DNA from: Diplosphaera chodatii
Lineage: Eukaryota > Chlorophyta > Trebouxiophyceae > Prasiolales > Stichococcaceae
DNA length: 64,000 nucleotides
Reading direction: 5' to 3'
Assembly (NCBI GenBank): GCA_032358165.1
Contig: JAALGY010000041.1
Span: forward strand, 3,162,001 to 3,226,000
The position numbers and the translations under genes are program-made. Below are positions 9,116 to 19,856 of this stretch, piece by piece. Numbering within the stretch: the first letter of the stretch is position 1; every line of letters begins with the position of its first letter. The notes beneath the pieces are model-generated. The model searched no databases. It was not told the origin of the DNA and saw only the letters and a program-made list of their open reading frames with translations.

Positions 9116-12100
9116 TCATGGTGGCACAGGCGTCAGCGACGGCGAGGGCCACAGCTCCTGGGTCCGCTTGAACGCCCAGATGTCCGTCACCACCAGCGGC
9201 TCAGGAGCTGCGCAGTCTCCATCTGTGGGGGCGCTGCGGTCACCGCCGGCGCCGCCGCCGCCAGTGCCATTGGCAAGCCCTGCTGCGCTGCGCTCGGCCG
9301 CACCAGGAGCAGGGTTTGCAGCTGCGGCGCCGCTGCCACCGGCTGTGTCGCCGACAGCTGGCTCGCTGCCTACGTTCGCTTGTGCTGGGCAGGGCCCCGC
9401 GCCATTGGCGGCCTGAGCAGCAGCCTCGCCACCGCCACCGCCACCGCCGTTGCCGTCGGCGCCGCCGCCGGCAGCCGGAGCAGTTGTTGCGCCATGGTCT
9501 GCCACAGCGGCGGCAACGTCCGCACCGTTGGCAGCGCTGCTGCTGCGGGCGAGGCGGCTGCTGGGGCGGCGACCGCCGAGGGAGCCGCTGCGGAGCTCCG
9601 ACGGCTTGCCAGCGCCGCCGCCGCCGCCGCTGCCGCCGCGCTCGCCCTGGAAGGCTGCGCCGGCCGCGATGCGAGCCAGCCGCGCCGCTGCAGCAGGCGA
9701 CATGCCGTCCGGCAGCTGAGCGTCCGGCGCCGGCGCCGGCGCCGCTGCTGGCGTGCCGGCCTGCTCAGGGGCGTGATCAGGCGCCGGGGCGGGGGCCGCC
9801 GGCTGCGCCGGGGCGCCGTCCGCCGCTGCGGGGTGGGCCCGCACGGCTGCGGGGGCGCTGGCGGCGGCGAGGCTGCTGCGGCGCGAGGCGCTCGCGGCCC
9901 AGTTGCCCAGCGACGGCACCCGGAGCTCGGACTCCCGGTCTCTGTCCTGGGTGGTAGCCTGCTGCCCGTCGCTCTCCTGCGCCGCGCCGCTGGGCGTGCC
10001 ATCACCCGAGCCGTCCTTCGCCTCTGCACCAGCAGCAGCCGCAAGCTGGCTCCAGGGTTTTTCCTTCCGATCAATGCTCGTGCCCGACTACCGACCGCCG
10101 AGAGACTGTGGCCACTGCTGGCTGATCAGCAAAATGCGTGCAGCAGGTGCATGCAATCCAGCAGATGGCACATCGGCATGCATACTACCTTGCTCAGGGA
10201 CCGCGTCGAGCGTCGGGCGCCGCGTGAGGAGCTGCCCCGCAGCGGCGGCCGCGGGCGCGCTGGCGGCGGCGAGCCCGCGCCGCGGCGCCGCGTCCCAGTT
10301 GCCGAGCGACGGCGGCCGCAGCCCCGGCGCTTCCTCCGCCCCCTGCCCCTCGCCCCGCTGCGCCGCGGTGCTCTCGGCGACTGCCGCCATGCGCGCCGCC
10401 GCCGCCGCCCCCATGCCCGCTGTGGGTTTAGGCTGCGGGGGCTGCGGCAGCTGGTCGGCCCCCTGCTGCGCTGCAGGGCCGCCCATGGACGCCGCCCTGA
10501 CGCCTGGGCCCTGCACACCCGGTCGGCTGGCCGGCTGCGTGCCGCTGCCGGTGTCGGATGCAGCACCATCAGCAGGCGTCGGAAACATTTTCGCTACAGG
10601 GGCGCTGGCGGCGGCCACGCTGTGCGGCTTGGCCGCCCAGTTGCCGAGTGACGGCGTCTTGGTGGTGGTGGCCTGCTCTCGCGAGGCGTCGGCGCCCCGC
10701 TGCGCCTGGGCATCTGCGGCGACGCGCGCCATGCGGGCCGCGGCCGCCGGCGAGGTGATGGGGCTGGGGCTTGGCCGCGCAGCATCGGCGGGTGGCGCAG
10801 CAGCGGCGGCGGCGGCGGCGCCGCCTGCAGGCGGGTCAGCCTCGGCGGCGTCCTGCGTCGCTGCAGCTGCCGTGACATCAGTCTCTGGCGCTTCCGCGGC
10901 GGCGCAGGTCTGCGGCTCAGCGCTGCCGTTTGCTGTCGGGGCAGCGGCTGCGGTTGCGCCGCTCAAGTCTGCCTTTGGCAGCTCGCCGGCGCCCAGCACG
11001 TGCACGCTCAGCTTGCGCCGCGTGTGCAGCCCCACCACAACCTCCTGCCATTCAGCACATGCTGCACGAGTCTAGAACTGCAGGCTGACTGATGCCGCTG
11101 CGCACCTCTTTGCTGCACAACACAGCTCTGCAGCGCAGTCATCCCCACATCGACCTTGTGCATGCTGATCCCAATCCTGCTGTTGAGGTATTGCAGAACA
11201 CCACGCAATGCAAGCGTGCGCATGCCTGAAAGGTAGAGGGCATTGCAGCAGCAGCGCGGACCGGTGTTGGCGGTGCCTCCACATATCTGCACAACCCCCC
11301 GGGTCCACTGCTGGCAAGGTCGCAGGGTCGGGCCACGCAGCGCCCCAAGGGCGCACCTGGAAGAAGGCGCGCAGGTCGGCGAGGGCGATGCGCTGCAGGG
11401 CGGCCACCTCGGCGGCGGGGCGGTCCCAGACGCGCGTCCCCGCGTCCAGCTCCCCCCAGTGCCGCGCCGCCAGCTCCGCCAGCCGCTTGGGGGGGTCCAG
11501 CTTGGATTTGGCCAGCTCCGCCACCTGCAGTTGGGCGTGGCTCAGGACGGTGAGGGCGCTGTGCTGTGGGCTACCGGAACCCTGATGGATGAAGCTCAGC
11601 AGTGTGCGCAGGCAAAGAAATCTTGGCTGTGCTGGCTTGAGCTGGCAGCACCAGGACAGGTCTCCGACACCGAGCACTGCGGCTGTGCAGCAGCAGCAAC
11701 GCTTGCTCCAGAAGCCAGCAGCCGCTGAGCATGCCCAGAACACGCACATCAACAGCTCCGTGTTTGTGCAGCAACGTCGGCGGGCACAGTGGCAGTCGCA
11801 AATCAGTCACAGCACACGGCAGCTGTGCTGATGTGGCTTCATGACTGCTGGGCCCGTTTGAGGCGCTCCAGGACTCCGCACCTGCTCGTCGAACTCGGCC
11901 TGGGGTAGCGCCGCCAGCCGTGCGCTGAAGGACTGCAAGAACGCCTCGATGGCGGTGTCCAGGTGTGCCGCCGCATGCGTGGTGGACTGGATGATGAAGA
12001 TCTGCGGGCAGCAGCCAGCCGCATCAGCAAAGCCATCAACAGGTGCAACACTATGTTTGGATCAGGTAGCAGCAGCCTGTCATGCCCCAAAGTAGGCGAC

Positions 12101-15100
12101 ATGTGTGAACTGCAGCCCTGTGCAGCCGGCACAGACACTACACGCCAGCACACACGCAGCAGAAGTGCACAGCCGCCGTTGGTGCCTGCCAGCTCAGCGG
12201 CTGCGCTTCAGCGGCAGGGAGCGCAGCTGCAGACAACAGTGCTTCAGGGGTGGAAGCTCACCAGGCTGCGGACGGACAGTGTGGTCCAGGAGGACATGTG
12301 CACCAGGTAGCCCAGCTGCTGCTGGGTGCGCAGCTGGTGGAAGGCGTCGCGCCGTGCCAGCTGCGCCAGGAGCTGCCCCAGGGCATTGCGCCGCAGCTCG
12401 TCGGGGCCCATCTGCGGTGTAACAAGTTGGCATCTGTGCAACAAGCGATCATACCGGGCAGGCAGCTGAAGAAAGATGGGCAGCATGGCGACTATGCAGG
12501 CAGGTGCTTCAGCATGCTGCACCACATGCCCAAGTGGCAGCAACATGTGTATGAGGACAACAGCAAGCGTCCTCGATGGCCACCATTATGCATGACACCT
12601 GGAACGAGATGGCGACCGCTGAGTTGGCATTGGCAGGATTGGGGTTGGGCTCTGCAAACAGCACGGGCTGGCCGACCGGCAGCTTCACGACACGCTTCTC
12701 TGGTGCCTGCAGGGCACGAATATCGTCATTTGTTGGCTCCTTTAAGAGTGAAGTGCTGTACACCACAGCTGATACGCTTCCATGATCGTATATTCGTATG
12801 CCATCGCAAGGCAGGAGGTGTGAAGCTCGTCACCTGGCTGGCAAAGGGAGGGCATGTCTTCAGCTGGTCGGAGAGCAGTGCTTGTACATGTTTCGCGAGG
12901 TCGATGGCGGCAGCAGAGTTCATGTTGCCCGTGACATACGCAGTAACGTGCATGCGGCCCAGCAGCTTGGGAGCAAAGGCCTGCACACGTTTGACGTTGC
13001 AGTCAGTGTCAATCTGTGTGCACTGCGGGAAGCGTCAAGTCCGTGAGGGTATGCCTCTGTCAGTACCAAATGGAGCATATTTGGGCCGCCAAGCAGAGTG
13101 GCAGCTTCATTTCCAGCAACTACAGGCATGCCGACGCAGGCTGGTGATAGTGTGATGTCACACCTGCAGGTCTGCTGCTGCCAGGCCGCCGATGAGGGCC
13201 GCATACTCGTCCACGTGCCACTTGCGCGCCTCCTGCAGCTGGCTGCCGCTGTACAGCGCCCGCTGGTACGGCTGGTCGTACGCCATGGCGGCGTAGTCCT
13301 TGGCCAGCGCCTCCCTCACCACCTGCATCCCATGGCGAGGGTCTGAACGGCTTGCGAGGCTTCACCACTGGACGGACAGAGTGCTGCATTGCAAATCGAT
13401 GCTAGCTGCAGGAAGCCGCCCGCTGTGTGCTTGCTGTAAGGTCCAGTCATTGCACAGAGTGGGGGTATCAGCATTTTGCAGCTGGCAGGTGATACAGAGG
13501 ATACACCAAGACCCTCACCTCGAAGCGGTCCTCGGTGATCGGCAGGTCTGCAAACTTGGCCAGCACGGTGTGCACCAGCTCAGGCAGCTTGTGGCTGAAG
13601 CCCGACGCCGTCAGCTGCAGGCCCTGCGTCGTGCTGTCCAGTGCATACTGCAGGCCTGCGATTGTGACCGGGCTTGCTGATGAGCACACTTGAAGCATGG
13701 GGATTGTGAGTGCTGTTGCAGCACATGGCATGCTGCAAATCAGCCCTTGTGAAGTAGTCGACGTCTCACAGACCGCGTGCAGAGCAAGGTCATGCAGAGC
13801 AGGATGCACGACTAGCTTGCCTGTTGCCTAGCAGGCAGATACACTCTTAGACTGCAGCATGTCACAGGTCAACAATACAGGCTGCAGGATCATGACACAG
13901 GCCCTGTACCTGCCAGACTGGCGGGGTAAGCTATCTCATTCAGCGCGTCCGCTAGCAGCCGCGCAAACAGCTTGGTCAGCACCGCAGCCACGGGGCTCTC
14001 GTAGGCTGCGGGCATCGCAAAGCCCAGAAAGACGGCCGCCTGCCGCCGACAGGCATCTGTCAGAAACAGGCACAAGACACGACAAGCCAGCAGCACAGGT
14101 GGAGCTCGCGTGGGCAATCAGAATCATTGATGGCCTGCAAACGCCCGCTTTCGTGAGCAATCCGAATCACGGCAGCAGCCTCAGCCTGAACACCGAAAGC
14201 AGTGCGGGCATCCATTTGCACATCGTGGGCTGGATAACTGCCACGGTTGTGCGCTCATGATGCCGCGGCGTCGCTGCGCGCCTTGGGCCGGTTGAAGGAT
14301 GTGTCGGGGCGCGCCCACAGCGTCACCAGCGGCAGCTCCAGGGTGTGCTGGGGCTCCGAGTCACGGCCCCAGCTCTCCTGCGGATAGATACATCAGCATT
14401 TCAGCTCGAAGGATGAATGACCGGAAAGGTTTCTGGCACAACATGACGGACATAGCTCAGTGATCGCAATGCCTGTCAGCAACTGCAAGATACGGAACTG
14501 CATTTGAACGCCAGCAGCTGCATATGTACAGCAGGGTTTGGGTTTGGCGACACCAGCACGGGCGACGGCTGGCGAGCATCGGCTCACGAACCGCATGCTG
14601 CTTGCCGCCTGTGCGGTGTGCAAAGTAGCCCAGCACCTCCTGCATGGCGAAGTCGGTGGAGATGAAGGGGTTGGCAGCCGGCAGGTGCAGCGCGACGTTG
14701 AACTGTGGCTCCCGCCACCGCCGCTGCCACTCCTCGGGCACCGCCTCCCTGGAGAACTCGGCGCCGTAGAAGTACTCCGTCTCCTTCGTCTGGCCCTGCG
14801 AACAGGTGATGCATGATGTTGTGTCCGTGTATGATTGGAGCACCCAGTGATGTCTTAGCCCAACACCACTTCAGCGCTAGACGCCGTCACAGAGCTGATG
14901 ACCTCACAATGCTCTGGAGACGTTGCGGGGTCGTAGCTGCCTCCTATGGCTCTAGCGCTCGTTTTCAGCACGCCAACAGGCACGTCGCTATCTGACGGCA
15001 CTCCAGTCCCGCGTTTGCTCATGCATGTGACGCGACAACACGTTCCTCAGCACCTTGAAGGCCTTGGAGGCCCACATGATGCGCGCCGCATCGGGCGTCA

Positions 15101-18100
15101 TGCGCGCCAGCACCCCCCGCACCGCGGCCGGCTCGAAGTCCAGCGGCACGTGGTGCATCGCCAGCAGCAGGTCCCTGCGGGTTGCAGCAGGTGCCGTGAT
15201 GTCAGCCGCCTGTGGACCTGACACATGCAAAGCTTTGGCACCTTTGCAGCATTTGCCGCCATGCTGCCAACCCTGAACTCGATGCCCTTTCTTTGAGACG
15301 ACACGCAGGCAACAAGCTACAGCTGCGAGCACATCAGCTTCAGAGGGACACCATGTACTTGTGAACCTCGAAGGCTGAAGGCAACCAGCTGCCAGCACCT
15401 GTCCGCATAGTCGTGCATGGAGTGCGCCAGCGACTGCGCGGCCTGCAGCGGCTGCAGCCGCTCGCTGAAGTCGAAGCGCATGGCGCACAGGGCCCGGTTC
15501 TCCTCCCACACCGCCCTGGACACTCCGCTGGGCGCCCGCAGCACCGCCAGGTAGTCGAACAGCAGCGCCAGCACCTCCCCGATCCTGGCGTGCCCTGCGC
15601 ATGCGGCGGGTTGGCAGCCCTGAGGCGAATTGCAAAACATTGCAATGCGGCCATCTGTGAGGTGGCTGCGCTGTGCCGGGCACAGCAGGGTGGGGAAGTA
15701 GGGGGCGTTGCGCTGCGGCAGCTGCTTCTGCCCATGCGTGGGCTTGCAGGTTGGGAGGTGACAATGCTGCCAGCACGGCAGGGCGATCAGCACGCATTGC
15801 TGATCCTATTGCTGCCGCCGCCGCCGCACTCGCAGGCTGCCTCAAAGGTCCATCCTGCCTGCAAGGCGCAAGCTGGTGGCGAGACCCCCCGTAGGGCCGT
15901 AGGGCGCTTCAACCCACCCTCGTCAGTCAGGACGATGTTGACGGAGAACAGGGAAGCGGCGCTGAAGGACATGCCGCTCTCGCCGGCGCTGAGCTCCACC
16001 GCCCACCCCCGCGCCTTGAGCAGCGCAAACACGCTGCCCTCGCCCTCGTGCCTGGCGCAGCAGGGGGCATTAGGTTGACGTCGCAGCAGCGTTCAGAGTA
16101 CTAGCTCAACGGCTGACAGGGCCAACAGTGTCTGGACTGCTTCAAGATAGGAAGCACCCTGGCCCGGCCGAAGCAGGGTGGCCATGGGGGCCAACCGCTG
16201 CATGTGCGCGTGTCTATCATGGTTGCACACATGCACACGATAGCATGCAGGTCGGCTGCCGGCAGAGCGGGCCGGCGTCTCAGTGCTCACATTACTGTTG
16301 TACTTCACCGCCAGCACACGGCGTGCAACAGGCTGCTGGCCTGATGGTCGCTCACCCGAGGAGGTGGGACAGGTAGCCGCACGGCTGGGCGCGGTATTGC
16401 CGGATCTCTGGCGGCACCGCCCACTGCACCTCCACCGCATGCCAGTCCCGCTCGGGCAGCACCTTCAGAAGGACGCCGGGCTGCTCCGGCGGCAGTATGT
16501 CATCTGCGGTCACAACAGCAGTGGGCACATAATGCATTGTGGCATTGTGGCTGCCTCGCTGCCTGTAGCAGCATCGAATGTATGCAGAGAGCTGGCCACC
16601 CTGACAATGACTGGTGGAGCCGATGATTTGATGGTGCCATGCAAGCAGAGTGATGCGCCAGAGCTCAGTCTCGTGACTCTGGGCTTCTGTGGCAAGTTCC
16701 TTTGTTGGTTTCATGGTACGGGATGACAACAGCACAGCAGCTTGCCTGAGAAGGATGGCGCCGCCAGCTGCTTGTCAGCAATCAAAGAGAATGCCGCCCG
16801 TGCGAAGGCCTCCAGCTCGTCGAGCGAGTGCCGGCTGACCAGTGCAGCCCGCATCACGTTGGCGGAGTAGTGCGCCTCCCAGAACTTCCGCACCTCCTCA
16901 TGCACCGCGATGCCCTTCTCCTGTCAGTGCACACCAGAAATGGGTGCAAACGCCATGATCAGCCTCACATGATTGCTGAAAGCATTTCAGTGGACCCTTC
17001 CAGCTTGGGAGGCATAGATATGGCAGAATGTTCACTGCCACATGGGGTGCTGTTGCGGAAGTGGCGGCGGTGTGAGGCTATTGCACTTGCAGGGTTGTAG
17101 GTCATCAGCCTGATGATGACTGCACGCACAGCGGTGCCCTGCCATCACAACACAGAGTGCCGGAGAGCGACAGAGCTGGACCAGCACCTTGGGCTTGGAC
17201 ATCAGCGTCTCGTAGTTGCCGGTGTGGAAGCGGCAGAAGGGGTGCGCCGGGTTGCTGGCGCCCCGCCACAGCTGCATCTGCCTCCACATGTCGCTGTTGA
17301 TGTTCTTGCCGTGCCTGCTCGTAAGCATATGATGCTCGGCTGCAAGGTGCACTGCTGACCAGCGTTTTGACATCCATCCCGGATTTCTTTTTGGACATCA
17401 TCCAGAGCGGTCAGTCCAAGCGTCGTGTCTTGAGGGCATGGAGTGAGGGCGGCGAGACAGGCTGGTCAGATAGGTCTGTAGTGGCAGCGCACTCTGAGTC
17501 CACGGCCTTGACTTCCCGCTCAACACCATTCTCGGATATGAGCGGTGAAATAAAGAACTGCAGAGGAATTTTGAGGTCTCGAGTCAACACTGCATGCTGT
17601 TTTGCATGCATTTGTCCATGAGCACTGTGCATACCATGTGCAATGATGCCAGAGCCCTTCCTGTGGGAAGAACTCGCCTGAGCAAAGCGGTCCAGGGCCG
17701 CCTCAAAGGACGCATGGTTGACATCAAAGTGGTAGTTGGTGCTCTCCGCTGCACAGCATACGCCAAGTAGCTCGTGCATAATTGCAACCATGTCAGCACT
17801 CTGACGCAGGGCCATGCTGCCAGCAGGCCACCACATCCTGCCGGGACTGGCATGCTGTCTCACCGGATGTGTAAGCATTAGTCATGCCGCCACGATCGGA
17901 GATGAACCTGCATGTCAGTTGCTTCTGATGATGGCGGTGCAGAGGGCGCGCATGCATGAGACCCTACAATTTTGGCGCATCATTTGGCGCATCACGCCAC
18001 GCCTCACTTGGAATACGCGTCCTCCTCGGGATACCGCTCCGACCCATAAAACAGCATGTGCTCAGTGAAGTGCGCCAGGCCGTCCAGTCCCGGCGGGTCG

Positions 18101-18501
18101 CTTAGGCTTCCCACCCGGACCTGCGAAGTTACATGGCATGGTGCACATTTGGTGCATGCGTCCGCTGCCCAGGTGTGATCGTCGTCGGAGTTGCATTCAC
18201 AACACCGTTGTGAAGGCGTCAATCAAGTACTGTAGTAATGCGGATGTTGACAGGAAGATTATGATAGACTCACATCCACAGATGCCGCGGCCTTGTCTGT
18301 GTTGGCGTCATGCACCAGCAGCACTTCCATGCCGTTGTCCAGACGGACACGCCGGTAGTCGTTGACATCAGTGCTGGGCTTGACCGGCTCAGCAGGCGCG
18401 GATAGCGCCTGGTCCGACACCATCGCCATGAAGATGCTCAGCAGAGCCAGGATCCACACATGAGCCACAATGTTACCTTGATCAAATGTGATCGCTCGCA
18501 C
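9116..18501 (-). CDS. IDE: Insulin-degrading-enzyme-type M16 metalloprotease with long C-terminal insertion
   Basis: A multi-exon gene read right to left. Exon 1 (18501 down to about 18275) encodes a hydrophobic N-terminal segment, then [19 protein letters not shown]. The next exon (about 18122-18004) has [18 protein letters not shown], the inverted zinc motif HxxEH. The downstream zinc-ligand Glu lies in [10 protein letters not shown] near 17500. Further IDE blocks follow in order: [20 protein letters not shown] (17750-17680), [12 protein letters not shown] (17240), [12 protein letters not shown] (16050), [17 protein letters not shown] (14780-14730), [14 protein letters not shown] (14030), [20 protein letters not shown] (13660-13590), [11 protein letters not shown] (12950), [14 protein letters not shown] (12330) and [18 protein letters not shown] (11500-11440). 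KLSVHVLG (about 11015) and [17 protein letters not shown] (about 9180) are adjacent in animal IDE but lie far apart here, separated by the insertion described separately. IDE-type enzymes cleave small peptides inside a closed chamber. The hydrophobic N terminus may be a targeting or anchor peptide. The start Met is tentative. Confidence 0.88.
9190..10985 (-). repeat. Ala/Pro-rich insertion with repeated PSLGNW modules inside IDE
   Basis: About 550 residues separate [17 protein letters not shown] from [17 protein letters not shown]. Read in the gene's direction, modules repeat: [11 protein letters not shown] then PSLGNWAA (near 10640); [11 protein letters not shown] then [20 protein letters not shown] (near 10300); [22 protein letters not shown] (near 9905); and a degenerate [12 protein letters not shown]...[14 protein letters not shown] at 10088-10090 interrupts the frame. 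It coincides with a possible 3' splice site (CGGTAG|TCGGGC), and a donor after GAGCAAG near 10198 gives a short in-frame intron. The other-strand open frames across this GC-rich stretch are shadows. Confidence 0.7.
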
Positions 18502-18861
18502 TGTCCCATCTCACACAATCCACGCTGCGTGTGCAAACATCATACATGCGGAGAGTGAGGTGCAATGTGAGATCGCAGGTCCACAGTGCAAGACAGATTG
18601 TTGCTCTTGCTTGTCTGAAAGGGGATTTTGACGCCAGTCAGCTGGACAAAGGGTTACCTTTAGCAGGTTCGGAGCCTGAGTCAGCTTTGTCTCCGGGTAG
18701 GGTCTGCCTGGAGCGCCACGGCGAAGCTGCTCCGGCGCCCTCTTCCTCTCCTGTCTCCTTCCTCCTCCTCAATTCACCCGCACAAACCACTCATACACTG
18801 ATCTTATTGCTTCTAAACAGCACAACTTGTGAAACAGCAGAAAAGACACGGCACAGTCACC
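18502..18861. promoter_or_regulatory. Divergent upstream region of IDE and the LEA-like gene
   Basis: The 360 bases between the two start codons must carry both promoters and 5' UTRs. The part just before 18862 (CACAGTCACC before ATGATGG) gives the LEA-like gene a good start context. No TATA box was recognised. Confidence 0.4.
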
Positions 18862-19266
18862 ATGATGGCTCTTCAAGCAAACACGATCACCCGGCCGTGC
18901 TTCAGCCCAGCCACAGCCCGCCGCAGCGCCGTCCCCCAGCCGCGGCTCTCTCAGCTCACAGTGCGCCGCGAGGTGGCAGTGCGCGGCCTGCCCGGGCCCG
19001 AGGACCTGATCGGCCGCGTCAACAACCCAGAGGAGACGCGCGAGAACGCGGAGCGGAAGCAGGAGGACAGCGAATGGGCCAAGCCCCGCACCAACAAGAA
19101 CCCGCTGGAGAAGACGGGCGCAGCGCACGGCATTGGCCAGGGCGGCATCGCCACTCCAGACGGCTCGGACCCGACGGACGACATCTCCGAGAAGGCGAAG
19201 GCAGGGGTCGACAACGTGGTGGAGGGCGTCAAGGATGCCGTCAAGAAGGTGTCAGGCAGCGACTGA
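18862..19266 (+). CDS. Small plastid-targeted LEA-like hydrophilic protein, 134 aa
   Basis: Single uninterrupted frame, unusual in this intron-rich window. The first about 45 residues are rich in Ser, Thr, Arg and Ala with few acids (MMALQANTITRPCFSPATARR), typical of a chloroplast transit peptide. The rest is very hydrophilic, with PEDLIGRVNNPEETRENAERK and AAHGIGQGGIATPDGSDP. It ends in an amphipathic Lys/Glu/Val helix, DISEKAKAGVDNVVEGVKDA, that resembles LEA or stress-protein helices. I do not recognise a precise family, and the LEA label is a compositional inference. The start was chosen at tandem ATG codons in good context; the frame is open 33 bases further upstream. Confidence 0.7.
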   Translation: MMALQANTITRPCFSPATARRSAVPQPRLSQLTVRREVAVRGLPGPEDLIGRVNNPEETRENAERKQEDSEWAKPRTNKNPLEKTGAAHGIGQGGIATPDGSDPTDDISEKAKAGVDNVVEGVKDAVKKVSGSD

Positions 19267-19856
19267 GCGACAGCAGCAGACCCTGATTTATCGCGGCATG
19301 CATTGATGCCGTCATGTTAGTGACCAGCAATAACATGCAGTAGAGAGAGCCGATAAGGCATAACAACTGCTTGCTGTTGATGATTGCCAAGGATTTGATG
19401 TTTGACAAGATGGTATCATCACAGAACGGTATCGCCGCCTGGAAGCCATACCCAACTCGCTTCATGCTGTTGGGACATGCATGCACGCTCAAACTCAACT
19501 GCCATTGCAACCTGTGCTGTAAGCAACATGACAAGTTTCATGAATGCTCAGTACTGCTGTTAACCATGCCTCGACGAAAACTTACTGGTCTGAAGACAAC
19601 CCTAAAACACACTCAGAAGAATGGAGGAAACCGCCATACGGTGCAACATGCGCCACGTGGTTGCTGAATGCAGCGTGTGGCGCAAGAATGGAATGGCCTT
19701 AGCAGATACACTGCAGAAACATCAGCAACTCTCCGGACCGTCATGCCCAGTTGGAATCGCAGTGCAGAGTCGCCATTGCTTCTCCATTGTGGCGCTATTG
19801 CACACCAGCTGCGTCGCGCGCCGGCCTGCAGCCGGCAGTTGGGCCCGCATGGCGGC
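19267..19856. other. Convergent intergenic region
   Basis: Lies between the ends of the LEA-like gene (plus) and the DEP/DUF1769 gene (minus). It should hold both 3' UTRs. TGTAA, the usual green-algal polyadenylation signal, occurs near 19517 on the plus strand. No coding block was seen. Confidence 0.35.

Noticed and set aside
9380..11075. Long plus-strand open frames (423 and 390 codons) opposite the IDE C terminus
   Set aside because: They are Arg/Ala/Pro-rich shadows of the GC-rich insertion. The minus strand keeps IDE C-terminal blocks on both sides and regular PSLGNW modules, while the plus frames show no motif or splice logic.
18531..19286. Plus-strand 251-codon frame overlapping the LEA-like gene
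   Set aside because: It is another frame of the same DNA, Arg/Gly/His-rich, with no good start context. The overlapping 134-codon frame has a transit peptide and balanced composition.
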